Positions 18,070 through 37,640 of a stretch of DNA of 64,000 bases are shown piece after piece (positions within the stretch are counted from its first letter, which is position 1; each line of letters opens with the position of its first letter). The notes under the pieces are model-generated. The model had not been told where the DNA came from. It ran no database searches and saw only the letters and a list, made by a program, of their open reading frames with translations. Source of the stretch: Mesostigma viride (Eukaryota > Streptophyta > Mesostigmatophyceae > Mesostigmatales > Mesostigmataceae); contig RPFO01000106.1 of the NCBI GenBank assembly GCA_009746045.1, positions 1,571,711-1,635,710 of the forward strand, in the 5' to 3' direction. Made by a program: the position numbers and the translations under genes.

Positions 18070-18970
18070 CCTTGGGGCCAGGCCAGGTCAGAATATGCCG
18101 CCCTATGGCCCAGGAGAATATAAAGGCTTCTCCCAGCTAGAGCCTGAGGGTGGAAGGACTAGGGTACGTAGTTGTGGGGCATGATTCAGATGAAAAATAT
18201 GACTTTCGTGTAATTATCTTTCTAATGAGATTAGCAGAGTACTCCGTGGCATGCCCATGCGCATGTCGAGCAAGTACTTACTTGATGGAGATAAGGGCAC
18301 CAGTTAAGGCTAGCTCACGCTCCGCCGAGCAGGCAGGGACCATGACCTCACCATGGAGGCAAGGTAGGGTGCGCTTGCTACAATGAGGTTGCCAAAGTTT
18401 CATTACAGGAGGCGTGCAAATACACAAAAGTCATCCAAACAATCAGCCCACAACACACTCAATCATCTTTCACAGGCGACGAGTGACACAGGCGAAACTA
18501 ACTTCTGCTAGCTCAAGAATCTCGAGTCTGATACTGTGAAATGCAGTGCTCAGGACAGCGCTGCTGCTGTCATGTTTAGCTCTGCATAATGTCAAGCCCT
18601 AGGTTCTCGAGGACTCACCAAACAATCCCAAACTCTACATTGAGTTTGCCGAGATAGCAAACTGAGAAATGAGACGCCCCACCCACCCCGGGCCTGGGTT
18701 GCAGGGACCCTGACCAAATGAAGCTGATGGCCAACCTTCTCGCCAGCTGGCCACTGCATATACTATTTACACAAATATGTCACACATGGAAGAAAACGCC
18801 GACAGACCATCGGGAGCGCGGCACCGCCATCATTCCACCCCTCCCATGACAAGGTCCTTGACGAACTAGGCTTCGCGAGAGCCACCCCTCAGGAGGTCGG
18901 TTGGCCCGGACCTAGAAAAATTAGCTTGGCTCCCTTCCCACATCGCTCCCCGAGAGCAAGGGCATGGTAT
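18070..18970. other. 3' flank of the oxidoreductase gene, no other gene seen
   Basis: No exon recognised. A short copy of the 1497-1600 repeat occurs near 18095-18135. The 3' UTR of the minus-strand oxidoreductase presumably occupies the right part. Confidence 0.4.
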
Positions 18971-27448
<8,478 letters not shown>

Positions 27449-27730
27449 CTGCAGGGGATTCAGACAGCGCCCAAGCGCCCAAGAAGACGCAAGTACCCAA
27501 CAAAATGCGCATATGCCCAACAACATTGGTCGGCAGTTTGGTGTTTGCATGGGTGTGCCTGTTTGGTGTTCGCGTGGATGTGCCTTCTTCCCCCTTGACG
27601 CCGAAGAAACAAAAAAAGTAAATTGCGCCAATGATTGAAACCATGTGACCACGGAGCCCAACAGGGTGCGAGGGATGCCCGCTCACCTCCACCATCCCAA
27701 ATGATGAGTCAGACCAACACAGGGCCAGAA

Positions 27731-27945
27731 GGTAGAACAGGGTGCATTAATAGATAGTAGAACAGGGTGCAGGAATAGATAATAGATAATAGAGAATAGA
27801 TAATGTATACTAGATAATATATAATAAATAATATATAATAGATACTAGATAACATATAATAGATAGCATATACTATATAATATATAATAGATAATAGATA
27901 ACAGATAACAGATAATAGATGATAGATAATAGATAATAGAACAGG
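27731..27945. repeat. AT-rich ATAGATA-type microsatellite
   Basis: Irregular ATAGATA/ATATAATA repeats flanked on both sides by GAACAGGGTGCA, which occurs at about 27737, 27762 and 27939. It lies just upstream of oxidoreductase exon 1, inside the proposed first intron if the extra 5' exon is real. Confidence 0.85.
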
Positions 27946-28609
27946 GTGCATGGCGGGCAACCACGTGCACGTACAGCATGCGGCCGCCTAACGGTGGCCA
28001 ATATCTATACTAACTGCAGGTTCGTGGCAACTGTGACGGCAATCTCTGTCAACTCTCTGGCAACAGCTCGGATGGACCTCCAAGGAGCCTGCGGCGCAAC
28101 TAGTGGCGGTTTGTGGCACATTGGCAGCAAATGTCGAAATGTCATGGCAGCAAATGCCTGCTCCTATGGGAGCGCTCTGCCCTGCAACGACTTGACCTTG
28201 GCAGCATTCTTGCATGCGTTCATCCATGGACAACCACATGCCTGCAAGGTGGCCAGGAAAAATTCTACAAGAAGGGAGGGAGCCAGCACCCACTCCGATT
28301 GTCTGGCATTTGAATTGTCTGGCATTTGCATTTACCTTTGGCTGCATGCGACTTGCCTGGACGGCCGGTACGGCGGAAATCACCCACACAGGTGCCGAAC
28401 GACATCCCTGGCATGGCTGATACGCCACGGTGGCCGCGACCAGGCACACTTCTGCACTGAGCATGCTACTTTACAGTGCAGAAGGAATACTGTTACCTGT
28501 AACGATCCAATGCACTCTCCCACATACCTCCCGTCCGATTCCCGTACCCCACTCCCTTTCCTCCCCGACCAAGCATTTCATGATTCAAAATCTACCGCTA
28601 CTTGCTCAC

Positions 28610-28683
28610 CTGGGGGGAGGGTCCAGCGTCGCCCCGCCAGGTGGCACCGCGTGAGAGGTCCCCTCAGGCACAGATGATGCCAT
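28610..28683 (-). CDS. Possible extra 5' exon of the oxidoreductase gene
   Basis: A minus-strand ATG at 28683 opens 24 codons (MASSVPEGTSHAVPPGG and onward) and ends at CCCCAG followed by the donor GTGAGC, in phase 2. Joining to a CAG acceptor at 27449 continues in frame through THMTTPAV into exon 1. This would add a Ser/Pro-rich N-terminal extension and an intron of about 1.16 kb. It rests on splice signals and phase alone. Confidence 0.35.
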
Positions 28684-28699
28684 GCACGAGACGGACCAG

Positions 28700-30085
28700 G
28701 ATGGGTGGCCGCGATGAGGTGTCGCGCGCTGGGGCTGGGATGTTGGGGGTGGCGGGTGGCAGTGGCGGGCCATGGTCGCGGGCAGCAGTGGAGGGAAAGG
28801 GTGGCGTGACAGGTGCCGAGACAGGGTTTGGGCAGGGGTACAGTCCAGGGAAGCTCGTCTACGTCAGATGATGCCATAGAACGTTGCACGAGAGAGAAGC
28901 GACACAAACAAAGATAGCGCACGCGCATAAAATCACACAGTGCCCCTGAAGGAGAAGGCCACACGCGATGCAGGCCAAGCGAGGCAAAACCTTGGGGTCA
29001 AAGGGAGCCGACGAAGGACTCAACCGCGTCACTTGAGGACGCAAGATCTATATTTCAGTGGTAGCCCTTGCAAAGCCTGGTACTGCCACCTCCCTGTGTC
29101 AGCCTAGGCCCTGCCACGTGTTGTTGTGGTTCTCGCTGAATTAGGAGTGGAGGCTGGCCAGCACTCTGCAGGTACAAGTCCGGAATTAAGCAGTTAAGAG
29201 AGTCCAGGGACTGATTTTCATAATGATTTACCATCATCATTTTCACGAGCCTTTCCTGCCGAGACAAGCATGCCTGGGTCTAAGCAGGGTCTTGAGCCCG
29301 GTCCAATACGATGCACAGTGCATGAAAGGTAGGCATAGTTTGCGTGCAAGATTAGCTCGAGGCCTCACTTGAGGCCCATGTTGACGACTTGGGGAAACGT
29401 CCGTCTTAAATTGGGGAATTCAGTGGTCCGTGGTCCCCCAACGGAGACTCGAGACTAATTATTTAATGAAAGGCAGCAGCACTGGCATGCCCGATCCAGG
29501 ATAATGGGCACACCGTTTATGTTGGAAGTGAGCGAACACATTGCGGGTGACAGAATTGACAACTGTTTGCATGCGAAGCATGCATGGAACCGCAGAACCC
29601 TCTGTAAGCCCCTGGCACCTTCCTTTGTCCAGATCTTCTCTGTGACCAAGCCATTAAGTCGTCCAGGCAAATCATCTTACAACTTGTTCAGTCCTATGCC
29701 CTTTTCTCACATATAGGTGGCACATTCTCTCGTTGTCCCACTGCGAGCACCTCCTCGAGTTCCTGTACAATACAGGTTCCTCGTAAGAACCAAACGGTAT
29801 ATTTTGTAGAATGCAGGGCATCTGAAGGTAAAAAAAAAAACAGATCGTGACATTTGTGCACGCTGGGCGTCACGCAATGTCCTCCCCTAGAGCCAATGAA
29901 CAACTCAGCGAGCATACCACAACCCAGAGGCGGCTCAGCCAAACAAGTAGAAAGTTGGCATGGAGGGACGGAAGTGGAAAAATCCAGTGACTCCAGCATC
30001 GTCAACTAAATTCTCTCGGCAAGATACAAAACTTTCCTGAGGTAGATTTCGCGCACTAGCAAGCTTCCGCAACGCCCACGATCTC
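28700..30085. other. No gene recognised
   Basis: No exon with supporting context found. Near 29428-29465 is another copy of the CCCCAACGGAG/ACTAATTATTTAAT motif. Stretches at 29055-29267 and 29750-29850 (minus) are open but match nothing I know. Confidence 0.4.
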
Positions 30086-30148
30086 TTAGCAACCGCAATT
30101 AAACGCCCTTACTAACGCCTCAAACTTCTGCTTCACGCGAATGCTTAC

Positions 30149-30367
30149 CTTCAGCAGGTTGAGGTTGTTCCTGGAGGCAAATAACCCGCCGGTTGCGATG
30201 GGCAGGCGGACAATGCTAGGCATGCTGAAATCCGCGATATTGCGACCAGGATACAGCATCATCCTTCCTGCGGCAGATATAGTGCGCGCGCGGGGTATTT
30301 TAACCGCGTGCAGGCAATGTGGACGCCATTTCGCTGCTGACATTGAATTCAAATTTGCTTGAGCCAT
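30149..30367 (-). CDS. Possible first exon of an unidentified gene
   Basis: A minus-strand ATG opens 73 codons and ends in phase 0 at a good donor (AAG then GTAAGC). The peptide is basic at the start (MAQANLNSMSAAKWRPH), later reads MPSIVRLPIATGGLFASRNN, and has few acidic residues, compatible with an organellar presequence. I could not find downstream exons with confidence; a stretch near 29745-29825 after a CAG is one candidate. Family not recognised. Confidence 0.3.
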
Positions 30368-30369
30368 CG

Positions 30370-33260
30370 TGACTGTAGGATAATTTGAAATGTTGTGTGT
30401 ATCAGGGAATTAATGCCATTGGCCGCAGAGAAATAGAGCAATGTCGCCACTAACTGTCTTACTACATTATACTATAGGCCAGCCAGCTTATCCGGATCCT
30501 GCCGACGTTGCCTCGGACAATTAGGGGCGAGGAAGTGTGGAGGAGAAATGGTGTCCAAGGCTGGCTCAAATCTCCGCACGAAGAGCCTTTGTTTTACCTT
30601 TTGCCTGACGACAGATCGCACCGCGCACGTCGCGTCGCGCGTCAGTTGCTAGAGACTCTAGGAGACAAACGATCACGCGGGAAGGACTCCAGGCAGTACG
30701 GACCAACTGCCTGTAACACCAGTCCAACCAGGATGAGTTTTCCAATGGCCGCCACGCGGCTTTGCAGCGTGATGACGGTTGTACGGCCGATCAGGGGCCG
30801 ATGCAACTTTTCGACCTTTATAACGCCAGGCATGGCTACAGTATTGTTGTGAGTTGAGTTGACTGGCTATAACCGGCGTGGCGGCGTGGGATCCAACAAC
30901 AACAACAACAACAACAGCAACCCCGTACCCACCGTAGCAAGTTGTGCCTACATCTAGAGTAATCTTGGACGAAAGGATTGTTAACTTTTTGAGCAGTTCG
31001 TGTCGACGATTCCTAATCTTGCCGTTGAACCTGACGTTGGTACGTTACGAAATACGAAGTACTGAGTTCAGCAACGCATTTTTAGCCCGTGGCTGCACGT
31101 GACATTCGCCGACTTGATGTAATCCACAAATTTGAATTCTCGCGTGTGGCATGCGCAACCGTGACGCAGAAGATAACTTTCGCTCCTATGCAAACCCTGA
31201 CAAGCCAGTGGTGAGATGTGCATTGTTTGCCTATTGATGAGCCGACGTACTAACTCCGATCGATCCATCGACAACATTGCTCTAGAAAACTAAAACAGGG
31301 AGAATTTCGATTGACGGAAGCTTGGTTTCCCTATTTCAGCCAGTGCAAGAACACAGGGCCCTAGATCCGCAACGGACAGTGGCATGTTTACTGAAAATGA
31401 AGGAAAAGAGAATGCCGGTGATTGCCGGGAGTGGCACGCGGCCTTCCCACTGCAGGGGACGTACGTACGTAGCTACGTACTGCCTATACTCTGTAGGAGT
31501 GCGCCGATCTAACTCGTGACAACAGGCGCTAAGTTGCTGTCATTTTGTTGGAGGGCATTGATGCTCATATAAAGGAACTACCCATTATTACCTACGGTCA
31601 CTGCATGTGTCCTCAAACTCAAACTGCATCGGCTGCGTCTAGTGCATCAAGGTTACAATTGTTGCGTTGACACTGCGGAGGGTGGCTTCAATTCCTCGAG
31701 TTCCTATCACCCGCGGCATGCATGCCTTCATCAGATTGCCATTTCAGAAGCCAGCTTGCTGATGAGCTCAGGTGAACTTCATGCCGGGGTATAAATACCA
31801 TTCCCACCCTGCTCCCACTGCGCAACTGAAGCTGTTGACGTCTTGGCTGGTTGCCGGCAATTTCCGGCTGATCGTGCTTGTGGAACTTTTCGTCGGCTGC
31901 GAGCTCCAGGCTTCAGCCTACTCATGATCAGAGGCTGTGCACGGACCCTCAGTAGTTGCGCATTTTTCAACCCCATTATAGTGACCCGGCCGTGGAACTA
32001 GGATGGGTTCTGATAAAGCTGGGAATGCTAGTTGCCTGTTACTGAGGTGGCCGGTGATTCCCAAGAAGTTTGGCCTGCCGTCTAGCGAACGGGGTGACTT
32101 TTCGGACCTGTAATGCATGGCAGTGATGTCAAGGAGACTGTGCTTTGCAGCACATCACACTTGCTTGATTGTTCTTCAAATTTGCAAATTTGAACTGTGC
32201 ACAAGTTGCATGTGGCCGCATTTCTCGTCATGTGTATACCTAGCTAGAGCTTGATGAATGCCTAGCTAGCTAGTGAAAGCCGTGCAGCAGCATGGCCTGA
32301 AATTTTGCCCGGTCAGTACTGGATCTCTGTGTCGCGACTAGAGCCTGTCTGCAATATCAAGGAGACAACCAGCGCAGGCTAGAAATCGGGAGAATCCGGA
32401 CCATGGTAGCTCGAGCCTGCCGTTATCTTGTCCGCGTGTTCGAGTCGTTCAGGATGATGAAGATGAATGGTGATGAATGGAAATGTGTATCCTTGTGCAT
32501 TGAAATTATGGCTGGCTTACGTGTAGAGCGACTAGATGACCTAGACGGTGGGGCCGGAAACAGCACGCTTGATCAGGGCGTGTGTTTCGAGCCTAAATGG
32601 CCGGGAGTGTCTAGTGGTGAGCACCATTGCTGCGATCGCTCTCCCACCATTTACGAGGAAATTCCCGCAAATGGAAAACCACTGAAAAGGTAGCTAGTCA
32701 GTCATCACGTTAGCCATGCCATGATTCCAAACGTCCAAGAACTGCACACGGTGCAAAGGCAAAAAGCCGGAGGACAGCACTTTCAAATGTGCGGCGGGAA
32801 CCAAAAGCCCGCGGATGCCAGAAAACATCGTGTTGCTGCAGCGACGCGACGATGTGGACAACGAATCCAGTGCCAAGCTCGGAACGGCCGCAAAGGAGAT
32901 CTGGCATCACAGGGTTCAGATGTGCGGAGATACTATGCGATCCAGCTGGTCCACGACCTGTTTGTAGAGCTTGTGCCAAGGGGCAGCACCGAACAGATGT
33001 GGGTGACGTTGCAAAAAACATCGGACTTGACGGAGCATAATGTCTCGGTCATAGTCTTTGACCAATAAACGCTGCAAGAGTTCAACAAGAGTCGTGATGA
33101 AATCGACACGATAAGAACAAAGACGGGAAAAACGATGTAACTTCAGGAGAAAGAACAACACCATATTTTGCTGTGTGGGAATTGGGAAAGGACTGTCTGC
33201 AATATGCATGTGCACACTAGCTGCATCATGTCCCCTATATTGCGCACGAGCAATCAATTA
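30370..33260. other. No gene recognised
   Basis: I found no supported exon. The frame at 30508-30852 (plus) is open for 114 codons but has no recognisable domain or splice context. A copy of the ATATCAAGGAGACAACCAGC motif lies at 32356-32377, and (AAC)6 at about 30895-30915. Confidence 0.4.
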
Positions 33261-33375
33261 ATCAATTAATCTGGCGGAGCCAATTTTCTGAAGAACCGTT
33301 AGGTTCGCCAGAATCGGCGAAGCTTATAAGGTCGTCCACGTGAGAAAATACATAGGAATAGGGGATAAAATCCGT

Positions 33376-33395
33376 CAATCCATCCATCCATCCAT

Positions 33396-33431
<36 letters not shown>

Positions 33432-33447
33432 CCATCCATCCATCCAT

Positions 33448-33522
<75 letters not shown>

Positions 33523-33523
33523 T

Positions 33524-33570
<47 letters not shown>

Positions 33571-33711
33571 TCCATCCATCCATCCATCCATCCATCCATC
33601 CATCCATCCATCCATCCATCCATCCATCCATCCATCCATCCATCCATCCATCCATCCATCCATCCATCCATCCATCCATCCATCCATCCATCCATCCATC
33701 CATCCATCCAC
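33376..33711. repeat. (ATCC)n / (AGCC)n tetranucleotide tract
   Basis: About 335 bp made of blocks of CATC and CAGC tetranucleotides: ATCC-type, then AGCC-type with one ATCC interruption, then ATCC-type again. The six open frames of I-H-P-S, W-M-D-G and A-S-Q-P repeats are artefacts of a 4-bp repeat read in triplets. Confidence 0.95.
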
Positions 33712-33804
33712 CGAATTTGTCCTGAATTTGCAAGCATAAGGGCGAGTTTCTTCCGAAAATTGGCTCGATCCGCCGTAGAGTTTGAACGGGCAAGTTGCAA
33801 ACAC

Positions 33805-34335
33805 GCACGTTACTTGATTAATTAATTAAACACGTGCTCCCATTGGTCACGGAGCACCTTAAGTGCACAACGGGAATGGCAGGGGACCTCCTCTTCTCCG
33901 TCTCATGCCAGTGGCCGGCATGCCACAGGGTGCACAATGGGACCCGTACGATCCAGCTTCCTCTGTGGTGGGTGCAATAAGACCCGTGTGAGCATTGCAT
34001 GGCTGCGGTGGCGTGAGCGAACGTGCGATGCAAGGCGGGGCATAGCTAGGCTAGGGTGGTAGGCTACTGACTGTAGAGCAACCTACGCTCCGCGAGGGTG
34101 ACCCCATGTTTCCGCGGTTTTGGTTTTGGGCCACGGGAATCGGCTAAGTCCCGTGGCCCTGCACAGTGTGTGGGACATGCACAAAGTTTTTTCATTAAAA
34201 AATAAATAATTTAAAGGACTTCATCCAGATTCGTACGTGGGGGGCTTTTGCGAGCTAAGCGGCCCAGCGGGATCATACCAGGGCTGGGATCGACTTGAAC
34301 TGTGTGGGGGGGTAAGGCCTATACTTCTTAGCCCC
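33805..34335. other. Dispersed hairpin repeat and flank of the viral fragment
   Basis: 33815-33895 is the inverse of 17310-17420 (core CACGTGCTCCCATTGG ... CACGGAGCACC followed by TTAAGTGC), so it belongs to the same MITE-like family. No gene is seen up to 34335. The left edge of the virus-like block should lie in 34200-34335. Confidence 0.45.
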
Positions 34336-34339
34336 ACTC

Positions 34340-34567
34340 CTATTTCTGCGCATGGCCCCACCCGAAAAAGTTCTGCTTGGAAGGAATGTACTCTGCCCTA
34401 TCATGAGGAACAACATAGTAAGGATCATACTCAGGCGCCTCGAAGGCCCTTGCAGCGTGCCTCTTCTTCTTGCAGGATGCGGCGGCGTGAGAGGCGCAGG
34501 TCTTGAGACCAGTCCTCGCTCGGTTCTTGCAGTTGGTGCCGGCCTTGGTCTTCCTGGAGCACTTCAT
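34340..34567 (-). CDS. Small Cys/Lys-rich protein of giant-virus type
   Basis: This 75-codon frame begins MKCSRKTKAGTNCKNRAR and continues to CASH, a CxxxTxxGxxC...C..H pattern like the short zinc-ribbon-like proteins common in NCLDV genomes (basic CKxxTKxGxxC modules). The tail is rich in aromatic residues (EYDPYYVVP). It starts about 40 bases after the end of the next viral-like frame upstream, a spacing typical of a compact, intronless viral genome and unlike the host genes here. Function unknown; DNA binding is a guess from composition. Confidence 0.55.
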   Translation of the reverse strand: MKCSRKTKAGTNCKNRARTGLKTCASHAAASCKKKRHAARAFEAPEYDPYYVVPHDRAEYIPSKQNFFGWGHAQK

Positions 34568-34609
34568 GACATAGAGTCTACTGCCATTAAAAAAGCGCCA
34601 AGTCCAGGT

Positions 34610-35160
34610 TCAGAAGATGGGTGAGTCGGCGTCCGACACGGGCGCGTTGAAGCCGGAGAGCTGGTCGCCGGGGGTGCTCTCGTTGTAGTACTTGAGGGAG
34701 TTGTACATGTTGAAGCCGTCGAACTTGAGCAGGGCCTTCTCCTAATTGGCGTTCCTGGCGCAGTGGTGGCAGGCCACGCCCATGGCCTTGAGCTGGGGGA
34801 TGTACATGAAGTAGGAGGACATCTCGTGGTGGTGGAAGGTCCTGTAGCAGCTCTGGCAGCCCTTGGGCGGCCACTGGGTGTAGTAGAAGGAGGTGTTGAA
34901 GTAGGGGGCGATGGAGGCGCAGATCTTGGACAGCTCCGGGTCGCGCTCGAACCCGGCCGCTTGACGACCTCCTCCCCCTTGGCGGCGAGCTGCTCCCGAG
35001 TCCAGTAGGTCCCCACTGTCTCGAACTCGGACGCCCGGCGGACGAGGTAGACGATCTCCCTGTTGGCGCAGGGCTCGCAGTAGATGCCGGGCTTGGTGCC
35101 GATGCTTTCGTCCTCCTTGACGCGGTACGCCACCTTCTCGGGCACGTGCTCGCATGTGAC
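34610..35160 (-). pseudogene. Cysteine-rich virus-like protein, frameshifted
   Basis: One minus-strand frame reads PEKVAYRVKEDESIGTKPG, then YCEPCANREIVYLVRRASEF, up to about 34960. The protein then continues in another frame with ELSKICASIAPYF, KGCQSCYRTFHHHEMSSY and ACHHCARNAN, hits an in-frame TAG at 34742-34744, and would continue to a TGA at 34610-34612. Pairs CEPC, CQSC and CHHC plus the HHH suggest a metal-binding fold. At least one frameshift and one stop make it a pseudogene. It directly follows the repeat-bearing frame and may once have been its C-terminal part. Family not recognised. Confidence 0.5.
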
Positions 35161-35162
35161 AT

Positions 35163-35467
35163 GCAGCAGGCGTACTGCAGCTGGAAACCGTCAATGCATT
35201 ATCGGTGAACTTCACGGATTCCACGATCACCGACTTGGTAGCGCCCGCCGTCAGACTCAAGTCCACGTCGCTGGACACGGTCACCGCGTTGTCGGTCACT
35301 TTGACGGACTCGAGCACGACCGACTTGGTCGCGCCGGCCGTCAGAGTGAGATCCACATCGCTCGACACCGTGACCGCGTTGTCCGTGACCTTGACGGACT
35401 CGAGAACGACGGACTTAGTAGCGCCGGCGGTGAGAGTGAGATCCGTGTCGCCCGCGGAAGTTAAAGA
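35163..35467 (-). pseudogene. 3' part of a virion fibre-like repeat protein, split by retrotransposon A
   Basis: Three 30-residue repeats with the core DLTLTAGATKSVVLESVKVT and then DNAVTVSS lie in tandem, the last one diverged. Such beta-rich, Thr/Val-rich repeats are typical of fibre or surface proteins of large DNA viruses and tailed phages. The frame runs into the target duplication AAAGA (35463-35467) next to retrotransposon A. When A and one duplication are removed, the frame is the same as that of 51172-51495, so these are two halves of one gene. After about 35165 the frame is lost, coinciding with the switch to the cysteine-rich region. Confidence 0.65.
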
Positions 35468-36083
35468 AGTTAACGCCAAGCGCATTGGCGTGATCCTGAT
35501 TCGGCATATCTCTGCGATTCCAGCGGCACCGGAACGAGTTCATTCCGACAAGTATCAAGAAAGTTATGGCGTTCCGACTTCCCGGTCGCGCGCAAGCGCG
35601 AGCCGGCTGTTCTTCTAAGTCGGACGTGAATATTTGCCGACGACATATGGGGTCGACAGTAATTCCTGGGCTGACAGGAATAAGGTGCTGTACCTACGAC
35701 GGTATTGGATTAATACGTCGTACGCAGGAAATAGGAACCTTAACCTGTGGTCTGTTGGTACCGCAGGTTTAGTCCTGGACTTCTAGGTGCAGATGCAATA
35801 GTCACTGTGGACTGCGCTCTGTGGTCACTGTGCCTGTATGGCAGACCTACTGTATAGGAACTGGGCGCTGTACAGGTAGTGAATACTGTACCGGGGGTGT
35901 TATTACTGAGCAGGCCTCCTAGGCTGCTCAGGACTAGCAAGCACAGTGCACAATTAGTATATAAAGAATAGGCCAGTGCCAATTGGGCATCTCTTGCGAG
36001 CCCGCCTCACGTGTGTTGCCTTGACTTGGCAAGCGCGTGTACAAGCCTCAAGTGTGTGAGCGCTGTAACATTATCCAATTTTA
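35468..36083 (+). repeat. Left LTR of A, first part
   Basis: Matches 50459-51085. It is interrupted at TTA (36081-36083) by the Harbinger element; the missing 83 bases of the LTR are at 41624-41706. Confidence 0.93.
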
Positions 36084-36420
36084 GGCCCGGTCTATACGGG
36101 ATTTAACTTCGCGGAGTTAAAAGTGGCGGGAAACAATGGACGGTGAGATTGAGGGCCGGTTTTCATCCAACGGTGAAAAATAACTTGCGGTTTTAACTCA
36201 CCGGAGATAAAAAATAACTCCAGACGGGCTTGGCCACGGACCCCTGTTATTTTTTTTTCGGAGTTAAAAGTTAAAAAGGAATAATTGGCGGGAAAACCCT
36301 GGTGGTCGGGCTGCTACTACCGACGTGAAGGCTGGTTGCCATAGCTGTGTGTGCCATTGCAGTTGGTAATTCCGACCATTTCAGTTGCGTATTTAAAGCA
36401 CGAAAACACTCGGCCATAAT

Positions 36421-37146
36421 GTCTCGCCAGTCATACCACCTTATGCGCAAGCCCGACGAGGACAGGATTGACAGGGAGGACTGGAATGATTTGCAGGATT
36501 TGAAGATGATGCGAAGGCGTACAGGATAAAGACGTCTCTCAAGGCGTGGTGCACGTTTCCAAGCCCTTCGTAAGTCGGTTTGGCTTGCCGCGAGCTGCTA
36601 ATGAGAAGCGCACTCGCAACCACGGATGATTCGGGCGAACTGTCGCGTTTGGCCGATGGTTTCAACCAGACGACCAGGGGAGTTGTTGATGGTCGTGTTG
36701 GTGCGCTCGATGGTATCGCAATCAAGATAAAAAAAACCTTCAAGTCGGAGGTAGCGAACCCCAGGCAGTACTACAATCGTAAGGGGTTTTATGCGCTTGT
36801 CATGCAAGCTGTGTGCGATTCGGAATGTCGTTTTCTGTATGGCTCCAACAAATGTTGCGGCAGTACCCATGACAGTGTCGCATTTCGTGTCAGCTCTTTG
36901 CACACGGAATTGGCACGTGTTGGCCTGCCAGAAGGATTCTACATAGTGGCAGATGAGGCATACACCATCAAGCCTTGGCTTGTGACTCCCTACCCAGGAA
37001 GGGGTCTCAACGTCCAAGAGGACGCATGTAACTATTACATCTCTTTGTACAGGCAGGTCATAGAGCGTGCATTTGGGATTCTTATTCACCGCTTTGGCAT
37101 CCTTCACCGTGCATTAACATGTGACCTACGACATGCAACATGCTAG
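36421..37146 (+). pseudogene. Harbinger-type DDE transposase, truncated and frameshifted
   Basis: Transposase of the DDE_4/PIF-Harbinger family, which cuts and joins the element ends. A start frame at 36421-36530 (MSRQSYHLMRKPDEDRID) breaks after about 36 codons. The main frame from 36580 carries GALDGIAIKIKK (first Asp), NPRQYYNRKGFYALVMQAVC, CCGSTHDSVAF, FYIVADEAY (second Asp) and RQVIERAFGIL (Glu). The frame ends soon after, where the minisatellite begins, so the C-terminus is missing. The catalytic triad is visible but the gene is not intact. Confidence 0.85.
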
Positions 37147-37640
37147 CCAGTTTTTTTTACCCACCTTGGTGTATAATGCTTGAGTGTGCCACGTGTGGCA
37201 TGGTGTTTGGTTGCCAGTTTTTTTTACCCACCTTGGTGTATAATAATGCTTGAGTGTGCCACGTGTGGCATGGTGTTTGGTTGCCAGTTTCTTTTACCCA
37301 CCTTGGTGTATGCTTGAGTGTGCCACGTGTGGCATGGTGTTTGGTTGCCAGTTTTTTTTAACCCACCTTGGTGTATAATGCTTGAGTGTGCCACGTGTGG
37401 CATGGTGTTTGGTTGCCAATTTTTTTTACCCACCTTGGTGTATAATGCTTGACTGTGCCACGTGTGGCATGGTGTTTGGTTGCCAGTTTTTTTTACCTAC
37501 CTTGGTGTATGCTTGAGTGTGCCACGTGTGGCATGGTGTTTGGTTGCCAGTTTTTTTTACCCACCTTGGTGTATGCTTGAGTGTGCCACGTGTGGCATGG
37601 TGTTTGGTTGCCATTTTTTTTTTACCCACAAGCGGTGAGG
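37145..37640. repeat. Minisatellite, about 65-69 bp, inside the Harbinger element
   Basis: Seven units, each with a T-run, ACCCACCTTGGTGTAT and GAGTGTGCCACGTGTGGCAT. It abuts the broken 3' end of the transposase. CCACGTGTGG is a near palindrome in each unit. Confidence 0.95.

Noticed and set aside
27946-28677. 243-codon plus-strand frame
   Set aside because: No recognisable domain, irregular composition, and it overlaps the proposed 5' exon and first intron of the minus-strand oxidoreductase.
33262-33825. Frames of WMDG, IHPS and ASQP repeats up to 180 codons
   Set aside because: A tetranucleotide repeat read in triplets is open in several frames on both strands; no flanking coding sequence.
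34225-34310. Possible tRNA near GGGATCGACTTGAACTG
   Set aside because: Boxes are in the wrong order or too far from consensus on both strands and no cloverleaf could be drawn.
37224-37629. Minus-strand frames with a repeated tryptophan-containing motif in the Harbinger element
   Set aside because: They are the tandem repeat read in frame, with no independent support.
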